Below, piece after piece: positions 43,535-54,752 of a stretch of DNA of 64,000 nt. The notes beneath the pieces were generated by a model. It made no database searches. It saw only the letters and a list, made by a program, of their open reading frames with translations, and was not told where the DNA came from. Every line of letters starts with the position of its first letter. Position 1 is the first letter of the stretch. Source of the stretch: Hesseltinella vesiculosa. Its lineage: Eukaryota; Mucoromycota; Mucoromycetes; Mucorales; Cunninghamellaceae. The DNA lies in the NCBI GenBank assembly GCA_002104935.1, contig MCGT01000022.1, positions 248,001-312,000 of the forward strand, written 5' to 3'. A program made the position numbers and the translations under genes.

Positions 43535-45682
43535 CTATCCCTTCTGTTCCCTTTCAGCAGCCCATTTCTCAGGATGATACATGACGTAGAATACAGACAA
43601 CGACAGGAGAACCATGATGCCACCACACATGGAAAAGAGGATACCGTTGCCTAGAGCATTTTCAAGGTCCGAAGCAATCAACGAGCCAATGCCAGCCATA
43701 ATGAAGCGGAACAAGCTTAAGCATGCTGTAAAAAAAAAGGAACCATTGAGTCTTGTCTTTTTTTTTATTTTCGTTCCTAAACAAACCTGTTGCAGATGCA
43801 CCTTTGGACCGAAAGGAATCCACAATGTAAGTCGCCAAGAAAATCGTTGGGGTCATCAATCCCACCGCCACTGAAAAATGAAAAAACTGAGTTTGAACGC
43901 CGCGAGCCAAAAAAAAAAGCCCTTACAAAAAAAAATGGCAATCAAAGGAAAGGCAAAGTGAGTATTCTTTTGCACCGTCCAGCCAAAGGCAATATAACCA
44001 AAGAGACCGAGGGTAACAGAAGCTGCCAACACCAGACCGCTGATACGCATTTCTGGGTAAATTTTAGCTTCTTCCCCGTCACGCTCTCGCACTTTGGCCA
44101 CCCGCTTATTGAAGATGTGGTCTGAAAAACGTCCGCCAAACTGGTTCCCGGCAATAGCACCAACAGCCAGGGGTAAGTAACAGAGGCCAATGGTCCCGGT
44201 GCTTAGACCATATTGCAAGCTGAGTGTGCGCGTAAATGTGGTATTGACCAGGTAAAACATCATGAACCTGCAAGAAAAGGTCAGCACGGTAACAGATCAC
44301 CCTACCCCCCAGTGACAAGCCTTCTTACGCAATTCCAGAGTAAAGAACCGTCAGCGTCAAATTGGTATACTTGAAAAGAAGCAGGGGCAAAAAGGGGTTG
44401 ACAATCTTTGACTGCTTGACAGTTTCACCATCCTTGCCAGGCTGCTGTCGACTGGTTTCAGGCAAAAAAAACAGAATGCAGAGCCAGATCAGACCACCCA
44501 AAATTGCCACAAAAGCTAAATTGCTTCGCCAGCCAAGCCCTGAATTTAAGTACCCTCCTATGATTGGGCTTTGAGACATAAAAAGATCAGCACGAATCCT
44601 TCTGATATGCGCGACGGCACTCACCCTAGCGCTGGTCCCTGACGTCACCATGCAAAAAAAAAAAAAAAAAAAAAAGAGGTGAGGAAATCATTCGCATGAG
44701 AAAGCCTATTACCAAAAGTGGTCCCGTGGAATAGCTAGGAAAAGAAAAAAAAGCGTGAGATCACTGGGCGAAAAAAAAAAAGAAGCGTCGGCTTTACATG
44801 GCAAAGGCGCGTCCCCGCTCCGCTGGGACAAAGCAATCAGCAATGGTGCCTGCGCCATTGGACAAAATGCTACTGCAACCAAGCCCAGAGATCACTCGAA
44901 ATGCTATAAACATGTGGACGTTGACCGATGTGGCACACCCAATAGCACCAATGATGTAGATGATAAAGGAGATCAAATAGCCACGGCGTCGGCCATACAC
45001 ATCAGCAAAACTAGCCCAGAACATTGGCTATAAAAACACGAGTTAGCGACCATCACTTGTTCATTTTGTCTACTTACAAAGACGGCTAAGCTAAAGGTAA
45101 ATGCAGACACTAAAAAAAAAAAGAGATTTCTTATAATTATGGCGAGGACGAGAAAAAGCATGTTTACAAGTGCCGTTGATTTCCGTGTCTGTAGCATGAA
45201 AATAGGCTTGGATTTCTACCAATGCAGGTATCTGCAGTAGAGCCGGGTATAGGAATCAAAAAAGTGAGAATGTCTGAATGATGAAACGGCTGGTGCAGGA
45301 TCAACTTACATAAATGGTCGTGGAGATCGGTCCGCTGAGAACGACATGTGGTGAGGTACTCTTCCTTTTTTTTTTTTTTAGCCCTTGCTTACATGAGCGT
45401 GGCAAACGCCACTGTCATTAAGATCAGTTGTTTTGTGCGTTTTGGGAAATTCTTCGGATCCATAGCCAGCAGCACTGGATCAGGCCTCCAAAATTGCCAC
45501 CATTTTTTTGCTGCTGGAGTGACCGCCGGATCTTCCTCGGTTTCCTCTGATTTGTCCTCTGGATCGACTTGGGCAGAACCGTGATCCAACTTTGCGCTTC
45601 CACCCTTTGAATCTTTTCCCTTCTCGAGCCCAGCGTTGGATTCGCTCGAATCAATTGCTTGCTTTTTGTTAGGGTCGCTCAT
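43535..45682 (-). CDS. MFS transporter, DHA1 drug/polyamine:proton antiporter type
   Basis: Twelve-helix major facilitator. A charged cytoplasmic N terminus of about 110 residues (starting MSDPNKKQAID, at 45682) precedes the first helix. The hallmark motif A is seen as FADVYGRRRGYLISF. Other typical DHA1 pieces: FRVISGLGCSSILSNGAGTI, GPIIGGYLNSGLGWRSNLAF and FFLPETSRQQPG. After a central loop, FMMFYLVNTTFTRTL and LPLAVGAIAGNQFGGRFSD follow. Several short introns interrupt it. Known relatives export polyamines, azoles and other drugs; the substrate here is not predictable. Upstream faces the foldback element region. Confidence 0.88.
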
Positions 45683-46403
45683 GCTTTTGTCGTGAAATAA
45701 AAAGAAGCAAATGGGCGAGATTCTGGTGAGAGAGCTAAATAGGAAAAGGAGCAAATCAAAAAAATGAAAAGCCTGAGATTCATTTGTTGTCAAGCGACCC
45801 TCACACGAGATCAAAAAAACTACAAAACATTTTGACCCGGAGCTCGGGTTAGCAATTTACCGTGGTGCCAAATTGTGTGGCACATGGATCATTGTGGCGG
45901 ATATTCGGTGGTGACAAAGCATAGCGCTCTTCAGTAGATCTTGTACCAAAAACGGCTGATCAATGCACCAGGCAGCCAAAAATCACCAAACACGAACAAC
46001 CAATGCTTCACTTTTTTAGAGTCAAAGCATCGAGAGAATCAAACTGATCCTTTATTTTCCCAGGCAGAAAGGTTGGCCCTTTTGAGTGCGACACACCGGT
46101 TGGACGAAATTTTTAAAGTTCGAATGAAAGCAGCCTCGGGGGTAAATGTTTCCCCTTTCGTACTTTTTTTTTTTACTGTACCAAAGAGCTGGAAGCTCGG
46201 CAAGCATACAATAGAAATGATTCGCGCCCGCCAAAAATGCATATCCGCGGCTCGTAGGAAAACTTGACAGCCGCTATATATAACAGATCCAGCAACCCCA
46301 TGAGCCACGGCCATTTCATATGCCTTCTTTTTCATATCCAGGGTGCAGAGCAGCTAGCCAACCTTTAAGCGAAATTTTTAGCTCGAGCATGAGGCTCTGA
46401 TTG
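45683..46403. other. Spacer upstream of the MFS gene
   Basis: About 720 bp between the MFS start codon and the foldback element; it probably contains the MFS promoter. Nothing else is recognised. Confidence 0.45.
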
Positions 46404-47247
46404 TGTATGCGAAAATTTGAGGTGAATTTATTCTAGCAGTTTTGCAATGGGATTTTTGTTCAAATCACCTGACAGTCCCCTGAGGAAAATGGCCGATTTT
46501 TTCATTTTTTAGCTGAAGCATCGGAAGTGTCAAATCGAAACTGGTCAAACGTTGGCTGGTCGACCTGTTCCAATCGACCTGATTTTTTCGGCATCGTCAT
46601 CATTCATGCATTTGCGCACCCGTACAAAATTCCACATCGACCACATCACTCAAAAGCACTATGTAGCATTCCTTTTTTTTTTCCAAACTGGAGAAAAGAA
46701 ACCAGCGGCAAATTCAATCTCAGCACAGCGCCTTCGATTCCTGGCAAGCACACGCAATTAGCGAAAGGACTCTTTTCGGTGAGCTGGGTCGTCTTCATCA
46801 AATACAAGATTGATCGTTCATATCATTGACGTTACTTCAAAGCTTTATATATTTCGATTGCTTTGGAGAAGGCTTGGCTATGGACTTTGGCGAGGGCTGT
46901 ATTCGATAATTATTGAAGGCGCTGTGCTGAGATTGAATTTGCCGCTGGTTTCTTTTCTCCAGTTTGGAAAAAAAAAAGGAATGCTACATAGTGCTTTTGA
47001 GTGATGTGGTCGGTGTGGAATTTTGTACGGGTGCGCAAATGCATGAATGATGACGATGCCGAAAAAATCAGGTCGATTGGTACAGGTCGACCAGCCAACG
47101 TTTGACCAGTTTCGATTTGACACTTCCGATGCTTCAGCTAAAAAAATGAAAAAATCGGCCATTTTCCTCAGGGGACTGTCAGGTGATTTGAACAAAAATC
47201 CCATTGCAAAATTGCTAGATTCATTTCACCCCAAATTTCGCATACAA
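46404..47247. mobile_element. Foldback element with about 330-bp inverted arms
   Basis: The left arm (46404-46735) and right arm (46915-47247) are inverted copies with high but imperfect identity, separated by a 179-bp unique loop. Both arms contain the same open stretch on their own outward strands (SNRNWSNVGWST; FFGIVIIHAFAHPYKI), which is a by-product of the repeat. No transposase is inside and no clear target-site duplication flanks it. It is best read as a non-autonomous MITE or foldback element. A transcript through it would fold into a long hairpin. Confidence 0.75.
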
Positions 47248-47700
47248 GCACAAAGAGGTAAGAAAGGACTATGATTATAATGACAACTCTCACACGCAAC
47301 GGAACGAAGGGCTAGAAGGCCGGGAAGCTGGATATGATTTCGCACGCACTCATTTTACTTTCTCGTGCACTTGAAAATCCCAGTTCGACCTGTTGGCCAG
47401 CTGACGACCAGCAACGTATCTGAATCGGCCACCGCGTAACAAGAACCATATGTAAGCTGTCAGGCCATATCATTGCTCATGTAGTATGAACGACTGCGTC
47501 AATTGGACTAGAGCGGCGTAGGCGAGTAAAAAAGCAAACAATGATTGGCTGGTAATATGCAATTTCGCTGGCGTCGGACTCCTGCAAACAGTTCGCATGA
47601 GCCACGTCACTTTTTTTAATGAGCTCGCGGTGGCCGTTTTTTTTTTTTTGTTCTTCTCTTCTTTACTCTCTCCGTTCCCCCTGGATAATATTAAATCGCC
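47248..47700. other. Rpn13 upstream region
   Basis: About 450 bp between the foldback element and the Rpn13 ATG. Includes a T run (about 47639) and a pyrimidine-rich block directly before the start. Presumed promoter and 5' UTR. Confidence 0.45.
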
Positions 47701-49069
47701 ATGAGCTTCTTTCCCACTCCTCAACGACAAAGTCATCTTGTTGAATTTAAGGCTGGCAAGTGCATCCGTGAGAACAATACTCTCAAACCTGACGTGCGAA
47801 AAGGGTAAGAAAAAAAGGTTGGCAGGACCTTTTTTACTGAGCTCTACCTGTGTTGTTTTAGGATTGTGTACATGGATCGAGTAAGTCTTGGCTTCTACTG
47901 GAGACAGCCTTTATGTGATGTTGACCTTCTTTTTTTTTCGACCAAAGAGCGATGACCAGCTTATGCATTTTCACTGGAAAGAACGTAATGGCTCGGAAGC
48001 TGAAGATGTAAGAGCTCGAAGCAAAAGCTGATGCAGAGACTAAACCCGATGCTTACGGTAGGATTGGATTATCTTCCCTGATGAAGCTGAAATGATCAAG
48101 GTGAACGAATGCACCACCGGCCGCGTGTACGTTTTGAAGTTCAAGTCGTCGAACCAAAAATTCTTTTACTGGATGCAGAGCAGCAGCGACGACAAGGATC
48201 AAGAAGTGGTCAACAAGGTCAACCGATTGATCAATGATCCTCAGAGCGTAATCAATGAAAGCCGCGGTAGTGGACGTATGGAATTCGGCAACGATAGCCA
48301 TGATTTAATGCAGATACTCGGCGATGGAAGCCAAGGCAAGAATCTCAATATTTTAATGAAGCAAATAGGTTAATTCCCTTGTAGATATTAGCATGTCCCA
48401 GGAAAATCTGATGCAGTTCCTTCAAGCGGCAGGCGGTTATGGGTAAGTCTGGATGAAGTATCATGAGGCGCTGACCCCCATTTTCTAGCGGCACTGTGCC
48501 CACTCCTTCGAGGCAAGGCGGCGATGGGCCCTTTGACATGGATGTGGACGAGACAACAGTGCAACACCATGAAGATTCCACCGAACCTCGCCTGTCCGAT
48601 TCGCAGTTGGCGACTATCAAAGACGTTCTGGAAGATGTCACCGTTAGCGAGACCGGGGTGTATGAATTGGATGAGCAAGTTGTGCACGATCTCGATCCCT
48701 TGCTGAACGATCGTGACATCCGAGCAGCCCTGTTCCCCGAACTACCCGACGTGACATCTCATCGATCACAGGAAGAATTGGAGCAGTTGGTACAATCAGA
48801 TTCCTTCCAATCAGCTTTGCAGACCATTGGTCATGCCCTGCAAAGCGATTTGCTGGCCTCCACCTTGTCGCTTTTAGAGTTGTCATCACCAATCAGTAAG
48901 TCGACGTGTCAACAAAAAAAAAAGAGATAACCTGCCAAAGAGGGATGTCAACGGCTCATTTTCATCCCCTTTAGCTGTCAATGAATTTATTAAAGCCATG
49001 CAACGCCAAGCTAATCTTCGAAGACAGCGACGAGGTCAAGACCAACGCAACCATTCCATGGAACAGTAA
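47701..49069 (+). CDS. RPN13: Proteasomal ubiquitin receptor Rpn13/ADRM1 with DEUBAD domain
   Basis: Subunit of the 19S regulatory particle. Exons 47701-47804, 47862-47880 (19 nt), 47948-48007, 48062-48335, 48385-48442, 48489-48895 and 48975-49069 sum to 1017 nt (338 aa). The N-terminal Pru domain reads LVEFKAGKCI, then YMDRSDDQLMHFHWKER, WIIFPDEAE and KSSNQKFFYWMQ, and binds ubiquitin and Rpn2. The C-terminal DEUBAD domain (DVLEDVTVSETGVYELDEQV onward) would bind a UCH37-type deubiquitinase; yeast Rpn13 lacks it. The fourth intron uses a GC donor (48336, GCAAGA), required by phase. The start ATG at 47701 gives the standard short N terminus. Confidence 0.94.
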
Positions 49070-49736
49070 ACTGCCTCCCATGTAATATACAGGACTTTCA
49101 GTGATAATTGGCGTGTAGGATAATTTTTTCAGCAGGCAAAAGTGAACCATTTCACAGGCAAAATAAATTTGATTGCACGCAATCCAGGTCTGATTTGCAC
49201 GCAGAGCAATGCAAATGCACGTGAGCCCGGTCTCCAGCTCACGCAAACCAGATCTCCAGCTCACGCAAGCCTTGTCGTCATCTCACACAAACCAGATCTC
49301 CAGTGCGCACAGGGTTTTTTTTTTTTTTTTTTCAAAAAAAAAATCTCCAAGTACCTCTTGTAGCCATTTAGTTTTGTTAGTACGGCCTTTTGTCCTCTCC
49401 TGCCAGATTTTGGCTGGGGAAGCATGGTTTTATGCAACTGTACGTCACCGAGAAGTAGCAGTAGATACCTGGGAACGTAGCCATGAACAATGCATATCCT
49501 GATTTATGTGCGCGGTTCCTGAAATTGGACTAGCTCACCCCATTTTTTTTTTTACAAGACATCTCATTTCTGAACAAATTCGTGCTCATACGAGATCAAA
49601 CAATGGCTGAACGTGAATGGCATCGACAATAATGTGATTGACGTGTCGTCACATATAACATTTTGGATATATCCGTTGGCGTTGGGAAATCATCAACTGC
49701 CGGTTTATTGGTATGTTATGTGCAATCAAGAGGTAT
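49070..49736. repeat. Repeat-rich spacer: dispersed repeat copy 1 and tandem repeats
   Basis: 49091-49215 shares a segment with 52649-52757 (ACAGGCAAAATAAATTTGAT and TCCAGGTCTGATTTGCACGC). About 49228-49312 holds 3-4 imperfect tandem units of about 22 nt around CTCCAGCTCACGCAA. About 49396-49475 matches, in reverse orientation, 52770-52845 (core CAGATTTTGGC). These look like pieces of a non-autonomous element. No gene is supported. Confidence 0.5.
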
Positions 49737-51389
49737 TTAATCGAGCTCGTCCAAGGAGCGTTTCCTGGGCCTGGTGCTAAAAAAGATAGGGGATAACGTG
49801 GTAGTGACACAGTCATCCAAAGAGGATGCACGAACAATGCCACACAGGCGCTCATCCTCGACACGGCGATATTTCTAAACTTGCTTGGCGAGATCAACAA
49901 CAGAATTCTACGGGAACAAAAAGTTGGCAATCTCTTCAATTTTTTTTTTTATACCCTCCACTTGAAAAGTGCGTTAATGGTGGTCACAGCGCTTTCAATA
50001 TCGTCTAGGCTTGTCGGGATGACAAGTTTAGCAAATGTATTTGCCACAAATATACCATGCTGCTCCACAAAGGTCAAATAGTACAAGTAGCCGCACATGC
50101 CGATCCAGTCCATGGCTAAAATAGCTGGCGTGCAACCCATCTTGATAAGCTTGGAAAGGATTGTCGCATTGGATCGTAAATTTTTTGCTTGCTGCGTCAA
50201 GGCAATCGTGTCGGAGACATTGGCCCGTTTCCACTCGTTCGCACTGAGCTCGATGCGCTCGTTATTGTGGCCAACTATGGTCATCCAATCAATCTTGCGA
50301 CCGTATACGAGACCAAATCGTCCAGTACCTCTTGATCGTCAGTGCCCTTTTGCTTGAAGAGAAAAAAAAAAGTGAGTTTTAATATTTGATGATAAGCAGA
50401 CGTACCTCATTGACCTAGCCTTTTGTTGGGACGTCTCTTATCGGATCAGGGACGGCAGTGCGAACTGGATCAGTTTCACATTTTGTTCAACCTTTTCCTT
50501 GAGTCCATGTGAAAAACAGTGTTTTGAAACTTCGTTCAAGTAAGCGAGACCGAAACAAAAGGAAAATCAAGAGTAAGCGCTTTTTGGTGTGCTTGTCGTC
50601 ATGGCACATGAATTGTAAAGGGCCATTGCTGCCTTGGTGGATTCCGATGTGCACTCTCCGTCGACAAGCTCGATGGCCGTGCCCATGAAAAGGTGGTCGA
50701 GTAAAGCCGCCACACGACGGTATACAGTCAATTCCGATGTGCTGCTGTCCTGCCAAATGTCGATGCCATGCACGATAATTTCCAACATTTTGGTGGCCTT
50801 GTACAAGTCAGTTGAGCGCTTTTTACTCAGAGCCAATTATAAAGTTGATGGTGAATTGCTGTAATAAGCGCGTCAAAATCATTGTGGCTGCATGTCAACT
50901 CGCGTAAGGACTCCACATCCTCATTGGCAAGACCAGAGGTGGACAGCCCTTTCTGTTTCCTTTTTTTATACTTGTATCCAAGTTGATGTTAATTCAATAC
51001 AAGTCTGCTCCATCGGTAAGAGGTGACCTGAAAAAAAGCAGGCCTCTTCTTTTTGCTAGTAAGTAATCATCTTTTTCTTTCAGGGCAGTTGCATATTAAT
51101 ATGAAATGAATGACGTAGAATCGAGTTCAATGAGAAGGTAGGAGCACATGGTTGGAGAACATCAGTATCAAGGCTGCTGATCATTTCTGACTCTTGTGCG
51201 ATGGAGCTGTGAGTACAGAACAGAGTAGGTAGCATCCAGTAGATTGCAAGCACTGCTTATATGAGCAGAAGAGCTGCTGACAAGGAAAGATTCATCAATG
51301 TTTTCAACAAGGGCAACCAGCCTTTGGAGCTTGTCTCGACAGCTAAGTATGATTGAAGCCTTTCCGTATGGAGGGGTTTTTACCCTCAC
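49737..51389 (-). pseudogene. Mucoralean mobile-element-associated protein gene, probably decayed
   Basis: Several separated minus-strand coding blocks resemble one recurrent Mucoralean protein family of unknown function: 51389-51168; 50836-50567 with AIELVDGECTSESTKAAMAL; about 50335-49949 with GRKIDWM, RIELSANEWKRANVSD and ILAMDWIGMCGYLYYL; and about 49880-49737 ending in a basic motif and LDELD. Introns could join some blocks, but stops and frame changes between others suggest decay. I do not know the function. Copies of this family are usually multi-copy and scattered, hence the mobile-element reading. Exon edges are approximate. Confidence 0.4.
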
Positions 51390-51612
51390 TTTTCAAGTGC
51401 AGAAGACTCAGCTTCAAGTGGTGCACCATTTTCATTAATTGTAGGGTGTTGAGAGCTGACATAGAGGGCTTCAGTACTGGAGGGATGGTGGAGAGCTATG
51501 GACGGCAATGGCACACCAAGAAACTGGTTCACTGCGAACATGTGCTTGCCAAAGCGTGCCGCTTTTTATCATGTTTGCGTCGTCCTTCTCTCGCACTTCT
51601 TTTTTAGCTATG

Positions 51613-52375
51613 AATTAATGAACGAGGAGGTTCAGAAAATCCACGGATACGAAGTTACACTCAGCCTGGGATTGTCCAATAAATTCATATTTCTGTTTTT
51701 GGATTTCTTTTTTTCCAATTTCCTTCCCATTTACCTGGAAGTTGTTATCAATACTCGCTTGAGCTTGTACAGGAAGCGTAAAAAGCGATAGCTGAGCGTC
51801 TTGAAGGGTCATGGATAAGCTTCAAATAGAACATGAAGCCAGACGTTTCATAGAGATGCACAATGAAATGACGCGCAATGTCGCCAACCGGCAAGTCGAC
51901 AAGGTTGTCAGGAAGATGCACTTTGATAGGCAGAGCAGGGTTGTGACGGAACTGGCCATAAAATTCGCCTAGCACATCCCAGTTAATCATTGCTTCAGCA
52001 GGGGGAGATCGTTGGCGGGTGGCAGTGTTTCGGCAGCGGATGCAAGTGCGGTTCCAGCATCTGCGTCCTTCAAAATGCACTAGAGGTCGTTTACATTTGC
52101 AATCACTACAGCGAGCGATGGGCACTTGATCAGTTACTTGCAATAAAGCGTTCAATGGAGGCATTATCCAGGCGCGTAACGTTGTGTGATGGCATTATAA
52201 GAAATAGCGAAGAGAAAGAAATATCAGGAAAAGGTGTTCAAAAAAGCAAGTAAGCTTTTCTCTTCCTATCCCCCCTTTTTTTTTTGCCAAAAACAGAAAA
52301 GTGATTTTATTGGACAATCCCAGCTGAGTGTAACTTCGTATCCGTGGATTTTCTGAACCTCCTCGTTTATTTTAT
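51613..52375. mobile_element. Short inverted-repeat element enclosing a zinc-finger ORF
   Basis: Inverted arms of about 90-95 bp lie at about 51613-51710 and 52280-52375. Both contain GAGGTTCAGAAAATCCACGG and GGGATTGTCCAATAAA. They enclose one minus-strand ORF (51748-52164). The size of about 760 bp and the lack of a transposase suggest a non-autonomous element. Arm identity is high apart from a few substitutions and one indel. Confidence 0.55.
51748..52164 (-). CDS. Small zinc-finger protein of a repeat-associated fungal family
   Basis: 138 aa, intact frame, ATG at 52164. An N-terminal cysteine cluster (RCSDCKCKRPLVHFEGRRCW followed by CIRCRN) has the spacing of a small treble-clef zinc finger seen in expanded Mucoromycota families. 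The remainder (LVDLPVGDIARHFIVHLYET) has no function I recognise. It lies between inverted repeats, so it may be element cargo. Whether it is expressed is unknown. Confidence 0.4.
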   Translation of the reverse strand: MPPLNALLQVTDQVPIARCSDCKCKRPLVHFEGRRCWNRTCIRCRNTATRQRSPPAEAMINWDVLGEFYGQFRHNPALPIKVHLPDNLVDLPVGDIARHFIVHLYETSGFMFYLKLIHDPSRRSAIAFYASCTSSSEY

Positions 52376-53305
52376 GCATCGCGGGCTGGCAGTAGTTCTT
52401 TGGTGGCATTGAACGTCCCGAGTGAAAGCGTTTTGAAGTATGTGTTTGTATTGCGGGCATATGGAGGACAGCGTTCAAGATCGCATTGATGAAGCCGGTT
52501 TTATGATCACGCCCCGCCAACATTAACGAAGCCGCTTTTATGACCACGCCCCGCTAACTGGGTGCCTCCATTAGCCATTCGATCAACCGCTTTCAAGATT
52601 CTTTGAATGGGCTTAACGTTTAATAAATCTCAAGATATTTTTTTTTCAGGATTTCCAGTGATGACTGGCGTGCAGGTTAATTTTTTTAGCAGGCATTTCA
52701 CAGGCAAAATAAATTTGATTGCACGCATCCAGGTCTGATTTGCACGCAAAGCAAAGTGCTCCCAGACTTCTACTGTTACTTCCTGGTGACTTGTATTTGT
52801 ATAAAAGCATGCCTTCCCGGCCAAAATCTGACAGGAAGGGATATAATGTAATACTAGACAGACGGCTGCCTAAGATATTGATCTTTTTTTTTTAACAAAA
52901 AGCTTTGCCTGAATTGAGATCAGATTTGCGTGTTAATTTTGCTGCTAAAAAATTGAAAAATCTGTATCTCCCTTTTTTTTTTTTTGCAACCTGCAATTAA
53001 AACAGGCAAAAATAAATAAATAAACAAGTATACGTCGAGTAACAATAAACAATGTCAGCGGATTTGAACGTTGATTACGTTGAATGCAAGCATTGTCCGC
53101 TCTGAAAGCATCCGGGTTTGGTTCCCGTTTATTTTGGATGGGTGGGGCGAAATCCTCAGCAACCTGCAGATCGTCAAGAACACAAATTTCGCCAAAAAGT
53201 TAAATGCCTTGCCCTTTCGGAAATCCGCTCTTTCCTCTTTTCTTTAATTCATTCACGCCACCACTCCTCACTCCTTGACCCTCTCCTTTTTTTCATATCG
53301 TGATT
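52376..53305. repeat. Repeat-rich spacer: dispersed repeat copy 2 and a short tandem duplication
   Basis: About 52491-52560 holds two tandem units of about 35 bp containing ACGCCCCGC. 52649-52757 is the second copy of the segment at 49091. 52770-52845 is the inverted counterpart of about 49396-49475. After about 53100 the sequence becomes the 5' flank of the next gene. No other gene is supported. Confidence 0.45.
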
Positions 53306-53833
53306 ATGGGCGACAAACATCGTCACAATGAAACGGATGAAACGGCTGTTTCAAACAATGACTCTCACCACGGTAAAAACGACCCAGGCAGCACCATTCC
53401 AGGTGACAGTGGCACCTCATACGTTTCAACCTCCACTGGCGGAAGCATCTTGATTTCCATGTTGCTGCTGGGTTTATTCCTCCTCTGCTTCCTGCTGCAA
53501 ATACGCAAACTGCGTGTCTATCTAGGCACATTCATTCCATTCCTGCAGCCCCGGTCTCAATGCCAACTTCAGCATAACAGTGACGAAGTGGTTGTCATCG
53601 ATGGCTGCGGTGAAAAATTCGAGGTTCCTCTAGCGCCTGAGCCTGCGCTGACATGCCACCCGAGACCAGGAACGTCTCCGATTGTGAACGAACCTTCGAC
53701 GTCTTGCATTGTAGACAAAGCTGCGAAACCCAATTTTTTTACTCGAATCATGCACGTGCCACCCTTTCAACATCCTCTCAAGCCCTTGCCTGTGCTGCCA
53801 ATGCGCCAACCACCACAGGCCGCCTCAGAATGA
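53306..53833 (+). CDS. Small single-pass membrane protein of unknown function
   Basis: 175 aa, single exon. The N-terminal 45 residues are polar (His, Asp, Ser, Thr). One clear transmembrane helix follows (SILISMLLLGLFLLCFLLQI) with basic residues directly after it (RKLR), suggesting the C terminus is cytosolic. The C-terminal half is Pro-rich and low in order. I recognise no domain. It lies on the same strand as and 92 bp upstream of TAD2, with an A run between. It could be a real orphan gene or a fortuitous frame, but the clean transmembrane layout favours a real protein. Confidence 0.5.
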   Translation: MGDKHRHNETDETAVSNNDSHHGKNDPGSTIPGDSGTSYVSTSTGGSILISMLLLGLFLLCFLLQIRKLRVYLGTFIPFLQPRSQCQLQHNSDEVVVIDGCGEKFEVPLAPEPALTCHPRPGTSPIVNEPSTSCIVDKAAKPNFFTRIMHVPPFQHPLKPLPVLPMRQPPQAASE

Positions 53834-53925
53834 TGCGCTAAAAAAAAAAAAAAAAAAAAAAAAGGCGCTAGGCTTTTTTTGGTTGCAGTTTCTTCTCTCC
53901 TTTGATTCTCCTGACCTCCTGGCGC

Positions 53926-54752
53926 ATGTCAATATACCACGAACGATTTATCCGAGAAGCTCTCAAGGTGGCAGAGGAAGCCTACGATCACATGGAAGTC
54001 CCAGTTGGCTGTGTGTTTGTAAAGAATAATGATCAAGTGATTGCCAGAGGTCGCAATCGACCCAACGAGACATGCAATGTAGGTTGATTCTTACCCATAG
54101 CTTTTGTTAGAGCCTTGCTGATCTCACCTCTCTTGGTTTAGGCCACCCGCCATGCCGAAATCGAAGCCATCGATGACATTTTGAAAACGCACGACAAATC
54201 CATCTTCCAATCACTGGATCTATGCAAGTTGGCGTTTCGTTTTCTTGACGAGGATGGATCTAACGGATCCATTGCATTCTTATAGATGTATCAGTGGAGC
54301 CTTGTGTTATGTGCGCCTCTGCCCTTCGTCAATTGGGGATTCGACAGGTTTACTTTGGCTGTGGCAATGACAAATTTGGCGGCAATGGCTCCGTGTTCTC
54401 AATCCAGTCCGAGTAAGCTCCAGTTTCTTGCCCGTCCAACTCGACTGCTGAACAGATATTTCTCACTTTCCATACGACTTTCTAGTCCTCGATTGGATAC
54501 CCAAGATTCTCGACCGTATCAATCGCAAGGTGGTTATTTGTATGAAGAGGCAGTGCTGCTGCTACGTCGGTTTTATGTGCGCGAAAACGTGAATGGTAAA
54601 AAAAAAAAGCAGGTGGACGTATTTTTTTTTTCACGCTCATTCCTTTCCATTGTCATTTAGCACCCATTCCCAAGAAAAAAGCAACGCGTGTGCTGAAAAC
54701 AGAGGTCCCTTCCATATCATCCCACCTTGTGTCCAAAGCACCATCACCATAG
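53926..54752 (+). CDS. TAD2: tRNA-specific adenosine deaminase catalytic subunit Tad2/ADAT2
   Basis: Catalytic partner of Tad3; converts A34 to inosine in tRNA anticodons. Exons 53926-54078, 54142-54223, 54286-54412, 54486-54595 and 54661-54752 sum to 564 nt (187 aa). The zinc site is complete: HAEIEAID (His and catalytic Glu) and [16 protein letters not shown] (two Cys). [16 protein letters not shown] and [17 protein letters not shown] are family landmarks. Intron 2 begins with GC (54224, GCAAGT), which is needed to produce LYVSVEPC. The tail is basic (PIPKKKATR). The ATG at 53926 gives the usual short N terminus; an upstream in-frame ATG would add seven residues. Confidence 0.95.

Noticed and set aside
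46527..47204. Two similar small proteins on opposite strands
   Set aside because: They are the same open stretch read from each arm of the inverted repeat; they overlap homopolymers and have no recognisable domain.
49228..49312. CRISPR-like array
   Set aside because: Units are contiguous and diverged without spacers, and the genome is eukaryotic.
53040..53120. Possible tRNA-like sequence (GGTTTGGTTCCC)
   Set aside because: No A box or cloverleaf pairing could be drawn. No tRNA or rRNA gene was found anywhere in the window.
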